A stretch of DNA of 64,000 bases, taken from Gammaproteobacteria bacterium LSUCC0096 (GTDB lineage Bacteria; Pseudomonadota; Gammaproteobacteria; Pseudomonadales; Litorivicinaceae). The notes under the pieces were generated by a model. It did not search any database, was not told where the DNA came from, and saw only the letters and a list, made by a program, of their open reading frames with translations. Each line of letters opens with the position of its first letter. Within the stretch, counting starts at the first letter, position 1. The stretch covers positions 146,763 through 210,762 of the forward strand of contig VIEA01000002.1 of assembly GCA_008087055.1 (NCBI GenBank), written 5' to 3'. Below are positions 59,038-64,000 of this stretch, in pieces. A program made the position numbers and the translations under genes.

Positions 59038-60333
59038 ATGCGTATTCTGACTATCGCGTTGGGTCTCGTACTGGCGGGTAACGCCATGGCTGAATCCAAA
59101 GGATTATCTGAGATTTATAATCTCGCTGTTGCAAATGACCCGACATTACGGGCGCAGATCGCTACTCGTGATGCAGCGAGAGCATCACAAGATGGGTATG
59201 AATCACGTAGAGGCCCAACAGTCTCTGCGAGTATCTCGTCAGCTCAAACCGATAATGCGATGACGAATGAGGATTCCACCTTAAATACGGCATCTGTTAC
59301 GGTCTCTATTCCTGTTTATGATCGCGCATTGAATAAGCAAATCGAGGGTGCCCGGTACTCATCCTCAGCAGCTGGGGCTGTATTAAATACAGCCAGACAG
59401 TCACATATTGTGACTGTTGCCCAAGCGTACTTTAATGTCCTGTCAGCAGAGCGTGACTACGATGCGGCTCAGGCTGAAGTTGAAGCATTGGAAAAGCAGT
59501 TAGAACAGGCTAGTGAGCGATTGGCTGTCGGTATCGGTACTCGTGTCGATGTTGATCAGGCGAGAGCACAGCTCGACCTTTCTAAAGTGTCACTGATTGC
59601 TTCAGAAGTGGATGTTGAGACGAAGCGAGCTGATCTAAAGCGGCTGGTGGATACTGATTTCACGGCACTGAAAAATTTGTCTGATGATTTTGAAGCAACA
59701 ATCCATCGCGATTTGGAGTCAAATCTTGATTTGCTTGTTGATAGCCACCCTGCCGTGATCGAAAAAACCAATGCGTTTCAGGCGGCTGTTGCAGACCTTG
59801 ATGAAGCTCGGGGTGAGCGCTGGCCATCACTCAGCTTATCGTCAACATACCAAGTGTCTGAAACAGCAAATTCAGTGTCTTCGGATGGGCTAACCAGTCA
59901 GAAAAATCTATTAACGCTCACTATGAATGTGCCTATCTATGGAAGTGCGACGGGTTCTTTAAGCGCTGCAATTGAAAAAGCATATGCTGATATGGTGGTG
60001 GCTGAGTCACGGCTTGAAGAATCACGTCGTGAAGTCAGAAGAGATATAACGATTGCGAGCCGTAATTTGGAAGCAAGCGCGCGGACTGTTGAAGCACGCA
60101 GATTAGCAATTGTATCTGCAGCGAGTCGCGTTGAGGCAACTGAAGCTGCATACGCTGTCGGATCAGGCGATATTGTTGAAGTGTTGAATGCTAAAAAGGA
60201 TTTATTCGCCGCGGAACGTGATTTTGAAAAGGCGCGGCACACCCACGTGATTCGTCAATTAGAATTCGATCAAGCGATTGGTGATTTGTCTGAATCGGCC
60301 ATTGCACGTATCGACCAATATTTGGTTCAGTGA
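59038..60333 (+). CDS. tolC: TolC family outer-membrane channel
   Basis: Trimeric exit duct of tripartite efflux pumps and type I secretion. Start ATG 59038 (MRILTIALGLVLAGNAMAES) with signal peptide cleaved near AMA-ES; 431 aa mature plus signal. The internal repeat, with two long coiled-coil regions, is visible (QSHIVTVAQAYFNVLSAERDY and EVRRDITIASRNLEASARTV), and FTLxVPVYD-like beta segments SVTVSIPVYDRA and LTLTMNVPIYGS. Its 3' end overlaps the dnaE2 stop by 7 bp. Confidence 0.94.
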   Translation: MRILTIALGLVLAGNAMAESKGLSEIYNLAVANDPTLRAQIATRDAARASQDGYESRRGPTVSASISSAQTDNAMTNEDSTLNTASVTVSIPVYDRALNKQIEGARYSSSAAGAVLNTARQSHIVTVAQAYFNVLSAERDYDAAQAEVEALEKQLEQASERLAVGIGTRVDVDQARAQLDLSKVSLIASEVDVETKRADLKRLVDTDFTALKNLSDDFEATIHRDLESNLDLLVDSHPAVIEKTNAFQAAVADLDEARGERWPSLSLSSTYQVSETANSVSSDGLTSQKNLLTLTMNVPIYGSATGSLSAAIEKAYADMVVAESRLEESRREVRRDITIASRNLEASARTVEARRLAIVSAASRVEATEAAYAVGSGDIVEVLNAKKDLFAAERDFEKARHTHVIRQLEFDQAIGDLSESAIARIDQYLVQ

Positions 60334-63300
60334 AAATCACGTGAGCTTGGGGTGAGTTCTCCAAGCCATTCGCTGGCATCTTCTAAGGTGTCAGCGATGA
60401 TGTGAATCACGCCATGAGATTCCTGGACTTTCCCCCTCACTTTCAATAAACGGCTCGCTAAGATTTGTTGCCGGAATGTTTCCACTAGAGACGGCCACAC
60501 AAGACAATTTATTTGCCCATCTTCATCTTCCAACGTAATGAAAACCACACCAGAAGCGGAACCAGGTCGTTGGCGTGTTGCGACAAGTCCGGCTACCCAA
60601 ATTCGAAGATCTGGATGCCTGGGTAGTCTATGGAGTTCTGACGATCGTCGACAGGTAGAGAACGCAGATTTGTCTCGTAATAAGCTCATTGGGTGCGCCT
60701 CAAGTGATAATCCAGTGGTTTGATAGTCGGCGACTAACGTTTCACCAAGGGCTGGAATTCGAGGTTTAAAGTCTTCAACTCCCGAAATTACTCCTTGGAA
60801 TAATGGTAATTGCGACTCCTGATCTCCAAGCTGCCAAAAACTATCAAAACGATTATCTGTCAGTGATCGGAATGCATGCGCACTGGCTAAGATCTCCAAA
60901 TCCGCTGTAGAGAGCCCTGTGCGTGTTCGAAAGTCATTGAGATTCTGAAATGGGTGGTGGCGTGTTTGTACCAGGGTATTGGCGGTCTCAAATCGTAATC
61001 CTTTGATGAGATGTAGTCCTAGTCGGATACATGGAGATCCTTCTTTGTCTTCAAGTGTCGAAAACCACTCAGATGCATTGACATCAATCGGCCGAATCTC
61101 GATGTCATGCCGTCTGGCATCTTGGAGTAGTTGCGATGGGGTATAAAACCCCATCGGCTGGGCATTGAGTAACCCGCAGTAAAATGCCGCTGGTAAGTGG
61201 CATTTGATCCAGGCTGACAAATACACGAGTAATGCAAAGCTTGCGGCGTGTGATTCAGGGAAACCATATTTTCCAAACCCTTCGATCTGATGGCAGAGCC
61301 GTTCAGCAAACTCACGCGAATGTCCTCTAGACAGCATTCCGCTCACAATTTTTTCATGAAAATGAGAGAGGCCATTACCACCTTTCCAGGTCGCCATAGC
61401 ACGCCTCAAAGCATCAGCCTCACCTGCACTAAAGCCAGCTGCGACCATGACTAACTGAATAACTTGCTCTTGAAAAATAGGTACACCAAGGGTTCGATCG
61501 AGTACTTGGCTGATTTCTTTCGGCTGCGGTTCTTTAGGTTCAATCCCCTCGCGGCGTCTGAGATACGGATGCACCATGTCGCCCTGGATTGGTCCTGGTC
61601 TGACAATCGCGACCTCAACAACAAGGTCATAATACGTTCGCGGTTTGAGCCGAGGGAGCATGGCGAGTTGTGCTCTGGACTCGACTTGGAAAATACCAAT
61701 TGCATCCCCTTTGCATAGCATGTCATATACCTCAGGATCTTCTGGAGCAATGTCAGCAATGGAACGTGGAGGATCTTGATATCGTCCTTCATTGGGTTGA
61801 TAAGTTGATTGATACAGTTGGGCGAGTTCTAAGCTTCCACGAATTGCAGTCAGCATTCCGAGTGCGAGAACGTCGACTTTGAGTAGCCCGAGTGCATCAA
61901 TATCATCTTTATCCCATTGCAAGCAGGTTCGATCTTGCATGGCTGTGTTCTCTATGGGGCACAATTCAGACAGTGGGCCGCGTGAAATGACAAACCCGCC
62001 TACATGCTGTGTGAGATGTCTAGGAAAGCCCAAAATCTCAGTGACCAGCTCAGTGAGTAATCGGATTTGAGGACCTTGAGGATCTATTCCAAGTTCGGCG
62101 AAGCGTTCGATCATGGCTTCTTTCTTATCCCACCATGCGAGGCTGCCAGAGAGTGCTTCAATTAAATCAAGGGGTAGATTCAGTGCTTTCCCGACATCTC
62201 GTATTGCTGAGCGTTTTTTGTAGGTAATAACAGCTGCCGCAAGTGCTGCTCGTTCTTTCGAATATTTCCGGTAGATATATTGAATGACTTCATCGCGCCG
62301 ATGGTGTTCGAAATCGACATCAATATCCGGTGGTTCATTACGCTCTTTGGATACAAAGCGCTCGAATAATACGGATACGCGACTTGGATCGACTTCTGTA
62401 ATGGAGAGGCAATAGCAGACCACTGAGTTGGCAGCTGAGCCTCTGCCCTGACACAGGATACCCTGCGAGCGTGCGTAGGCCACAATATCGTGAACGGTCA
62501 GAAAGTAGCAGGCGTAGTTCATCTCTTGAATGAGCGTGAGTTCTTTTTCGATAAGCGCAGTGATTTTTTCAGGCACACCTTGCGGCCATCGCTGTTGGGC
62601 ACCGTCAAATACAAGGTCCCTTAAGAACGCGTGCTCATTATGGTATTGCGGTGGACAAATCTCCTGGGGGTACTCGTAACGTAAGTCACTTAATGAAAAA
62701 TCGAATCGATCGAGAATGTTGAGTGATTCGTGAAGCCAAGTACTTGGGTAGCGCTGTTGTAGTCCATGTTCATCCATGAGGGTGCACTCACTCGATCGTT
62801 CTAATTGATCTGCAATTTCAACAATTGGAGCGCCGAGCCGGATTGCCGTCAGCGTATGTTGTAGCTTTAAACGTTGACGGATGTGCATCAGAGGTCGCTG
62901 TGTCGCAACAACGGGTAGGTTCCATTCAAAGGCTGTGAGATCGATACGTTCAGCTAAATCTGCTTGATGCCCAGATTCAGGTAGATGTGCAGCAATCCAA
63001 AAACGTCCCCTAAAAGCATAAGACAAGCTTTCAATTTGAGAGGTCCAGTCCAATGCTTGAGGGTGAGGGTGCCAAAGACAGAGTAATGTTTCGGCATGCC
63101 CAATGAAGTCTCGTCGTGTTAACTGATACGTGCCTTTGGATGATCGTCGTCGTGCGAGAGAGATCAATTGTCCGAGTTCTCCCCAAGCTGTTCGGTTGGG
63201 AGCAAGCAAGGTGAGTTCAAGTCGCTCGTCGATTCGGAATCGCGCCCCATGTACCAATGGGATATTGAGCGTTTGTGAGGCGAGATGGGCGCGCACAGCT

Positions 63301-63434
63301 CCAGATACAGAAGCTTCATCGGTTATGCCAATCCCCGAATATCCCAAGGTATGAGCACGTATCACATACTCTTCGGGGTGTGATGCACCTGTTAAGAATG
63401 TGAAATTGGATGTACAACAAAGCTCTGCAAACAT
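60327..63434 (-). CDS. dnaE2: Error-prone DNA polymerase DnaE2 (ImuC)
   Basis: C-family polymerase for SOS mutagenesis, 1035 aa. Starts MFAELCCTSNFTFLTGASHPEE, the family N-terminus. PHP domain 1-200, catalytic aspartates in PDIDVDFEHHRRDEV, QGRGSAANSVVCYCL, helix-hairpin-helix near 790-860 and a C-terminal OB domain (IWVAGLVATRQRPGSASGVV). No ribosome site precedes the ATG; a LexA box lies two bases upstream. The usual partners imuA and imuB are not adjacent in this window. Confidence 0.96.
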   Translation of the reverse strand: MFAELCCTSNFTFLTGASHPEEYVIRAHTLGYSGIGITDEASVSGAVRAHLASQTLNIPLVHGARFRIDERLELTLLAPNRTAWGELGQLISLARRRSSKGTYQLTRRDFIGHAETLLCLWHPHPQALDWTSQIESLSYAFRGRFWIAAHLPESGHQADLAERIDLTAFEWNLPVVATQRPLMHIRQRLKLQHTLTAIRLGAPIVEIADQLERSSECTLMDEHGLQQRYPSTWLHESLNILDRFDFSLSDLRYEYPQEICPPQYHNEHAFLRDLVFDGAQQRWPQGVPEKITALIEKELTLIQEMNYACYFLTVHDIVAYARSQGILCQGRGSAANSVVCYCLSITEVDPSRVSVLFERFVSKERNEPPDIDVDFEHHRRDEVIQYIYRKYSKERAALAAAVITYKKRSAIRDVGKALNLPLDLIEALSGSLAWWDKKEAMIERFAELGIDPQGPQIRLLTELVTEILGFPRHLTQHVGGFVISRGPLSELCPIENTAMQDRTCLQWDKDDIDALGLLKVDVLALGMLTAIRGSLELAQLYQSTYQPNEGRYQDPPRSIADIAPEDPEVYDMLCKGDAIGIFQVESRAQLAMLPRLKPRTYYDLVVEVAIVRPGPIQGDMVHPYLRRREGIEPKEPQPKEISQVLDRTLGVPIFQEQVIQLVMVAAGFSAGEADALRRAMATWKGGNGLSHFHEKIVSGMLSRGHSREFAERLCHQIEGFGKYGFPESHAASFALLVYLSAWIKCHLPAAFYCGLLNAQPMGFYTPSQLLQDARRHDIEIRPIDVNASEWFSTLEDKEGSPCIRLGLHLIKGLRFETANTLVQTRHHPFQNLNDFRTRTGLSTADLEILASAHAFRSLTDNRFDSFWQLGDQESQLPLFQGVISGVEDFKPRIPALGETLVADYQTTGLSLEAHPMSLLRDKSAFSTCRRSSELHRLPRHPDLRIWVAGLVATRQRPGSASGVVFITLEDEDGQINCLVWPSLVETFRQQILASRLLKVRGKVQESHGVIHIIADTLEDASEWLGELTPSSRDFH

Positions 63435-63435
63435 A

Positions 63436-63451
63436 CTGTAATTATATACAG
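63436..63451 (-). promoter_or_regulatory. LexA (SOS) box and overlapping -10 element of dnaE2
   Basis: CTGT-AATTATAT-ACAG fits the CTGT-N8-ACAG LexA consensus with AT-rich centre and flanking TA on both sides. On the minus strand it contains a perfect -10 hexamer TATAAT (complement of 63441-63446), and a weak -35 (ATGAGG) lies 17 bp before it. The hexamer ends 6 bases before the ATG, so the transcript would start at or next to the A of ATG. Confidence 0.9.
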
Positions 63452-63485
63452 TAAAATGCAGGGCCTCATAGCATGTTGTGAGCGC

Positions 63486-63722
63486 TTATTTCTCGAGTGC
63501 GGCGAGACGAGTTTCAAGTTCTGCCAGCTTTGCTTCAGCTTTCGAGAGCTTCTCGGTTTGCTTGTCGTAATCTTCTCGCGTAACGACATTTAAATCTTTG
63601 AGTCCTTGTGCGATCAAATCTTCGACTTGCTGTTTAAATTGAGCCTGCATTTTGCGCGCAGGTTCTGGGAGCGCCTCAGAAATTTTTGTGGCGATGTCAT
63701 TAAAAACGTCTTTATTCAGCAT
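63486..63722 (-). CDS. ubiK: Ubiquinone biosynthesis accessory factor UbiK (BMFP family)
   Basis: Small coiled-coil protein of the former DUF526/YqiC family that works with UbiJ. Start at 63722 (MLNKDVFNDIATKISEALPEP, 78 aa) after a GGAGG ribosome site; further in-frame sequence lacks one. The second half is a trimeric coiled coil (AEAKLAELETRLAALEK). Divergent from the P-II gene, as in Pseudomonas. Confidence 0.94.
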   Translation of the reverse strand: MLNKDVFNDIATKISEALPEPARKMQAQFKQQVEDLIAQGLKDLNVVTREDYDKQTEKLSKAEAKLAELETRLAALEK

Positions 63723-63791
63723 GGTCTGCCTCCTTTCGGTTCGTGAACTTATGATGCGGGCGATCAGAAAAAATTTCATCTCATACAGTTC

Positions 63792-63806
63792 GCACTATTT
63801 TAGTGC
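63792..63806. promoter_or_regulatory. NtrC box (distal) upstream of the P-II gene
   Basis: GCAC-TATTTTA-GTGC, an exact GCAC-N7-GTGC match and also a perfect palindrome (GCACTA-TTT-TAGTGC). About 110 bp upstream of the sigma-54 promoter. Confidence 0.75.
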
Positions 63807-63833
63807 TGCGAAAGTCGTTACAGTGCATGGTGT

Positions 63834-63848
63834 GCGCAATTTCGGTGC
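63834..63848. promoter_or_regulatory. NtrC box (proximal) upstream of the P-II gene
   Basis: GCGC-AATTTCG-GTGC, one mismatch from GCAC-N7-GTGC. Its centre is 42 bp (four helical turns) from the distal box, on the same face of the helix. Confidence 0.6.
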
Positions 63849-63902
63849 TTTCTGAACGGGAAAAACCCGCCAGAACCCGCAATCTCCTGCGAAGTGATTG
63901 GT

Positions 63903-63918
63903 TGGCACGGTGTCTGCA
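63903..63918 (+). promoter_or_regulatory. Sigma-54 promoter of the P-II gene
   Basis: TGGCAC-GGTGT-CTGCA against TGGCAC-N5-TTGCW: a perfect -24 element, one mismatch in the -12 element, and exact 10-base spacing between GG and GC. About 60 bp upstream of the ATG at 63977. Confidence 0.85.
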
Positions 63919-63976
63919 ATGACTCCCTCAGAGAGGTATTTCCTCCCGTTAGGGTCTCGTTATTAAGGAGCTATAC

Positions 63977-64000
63977 ATGAAACTGGTAACGGCGGTTGTT
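63977..64000 (+). CDS. glnK: P-II nitrogen regulatory protein, probably GlnK, first 8 codons only
   Basis: Only MKLVTAVV is in the window; this matches the N-terminus of GlnB/GlnK proteins (MKLVTAIIKPFK). AAGGAG ribosome site at 63965-63970. The sigma-54 promoter and NtrC boxes upstream, and the divergent ubiK, favour GlnK with amtB to follow outside the window. P-II proteins control NtrB, GlnE and the AmtB ammonium channel. Confidence 0.8.

Overview
The window is a compact stretch of chromosome from a free-living gammaproteobacterium, of middling GC content by eye. Gene order is the best clue to relatedness. As I recall the Pseudomonas chromosome, two of its blocks are reproduced almost gene for gene: yggX-mutY-asmA-hisBHAF-ctp-envC-gpmI-rhodanese-grxC-secB-ntrC-ntrB-glnA, and tatCBA-hisEI-ubiBJE-hslUV-SPOR-argS-priA-rpmE-nuclease-mrcA-pilus genes-aroKB-damX-like-gltBD-hemE. 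A Pseudomonadales/Oceanospirillales-like, possibly marine, organism is therefore likely, but I cannot name the species. I see no insertion sequence, prophage, CRISPR array, rRNA or obvious genomic island. With small genes included, no gene-free stretch exceeds about 300 bases; the longest are 26731-26995 (glnA/typA control region), 63723-63976 (ubiK/glnK control region), 50494-50714 and 9420-9638.

Layout. 1-8320: repair and redox genes (3' part of msrAB, tpx), a ModE-type regulator, small envelope proteins, uup-trmL, a pirin, an acyltransferase, a PHP phosphatase and a TSUP permease. 8357-11585: the least conventional part, rich in very small genes (28 to 121 residues), including a zinc-ribbon membrane protein, a 44-residue protein resembling the FliF tail, and a translationally coupled three-gene unit ending in a DUF2452 gene. 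11614-30767: tRNA-Phe, DNA repair, histidine synthesis, cell division (envC, ctp), nitrogen control (ntrC-ntrB-glnA), typA, pip. 29811-39595: a long minus-strand run argS-SPOR-hslV-hslU-ubiE-ubiJ-ubiB-hisI-hisE-hinT-tatA-tatB-tatC, mostly with overlapping or adjacent genes. 39629-50493: priA, rpmE, a secreted nuclease, mrcA, a reduced pilMNOPQ/hofMNOPQ-type locus, aroK-aroB and a DamX-like ATPase. 50715-64000: gltBD, metY, hemE, tolC, dnaE2, ubiK and the start of a P-II gene.

Themes. Nitrogen assimilation is well represented: glutamine synthetase, both GOGAT subunits, the NtrBC two-component system and a GlnK-type P-II gene. Both glnA and the P-II gene carry a readable sigma-54 promoter and paired NtrC-type GCAC-N7-GTGC boxes. 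Ubiquinone accessory factors UbiB, UbiJ, UbiE and UbiK are all present. The error-prone polymerase gene dnaE2 has a consensus LexA operator overlapping a perfect TATAAT box placed so that the transcript would begin at its ATG.

Most of the window is ordinary housekeeping sequence. The points most worth a second look are the leaderless SOS promoter of dnaE2, the reduced pilus-alignment locus, the rpmE terminator inside the signal-peptide region of the next gene, and the small-protein clusters at 8845-9159 and 10982-11585. No single large undescribed system is evident.
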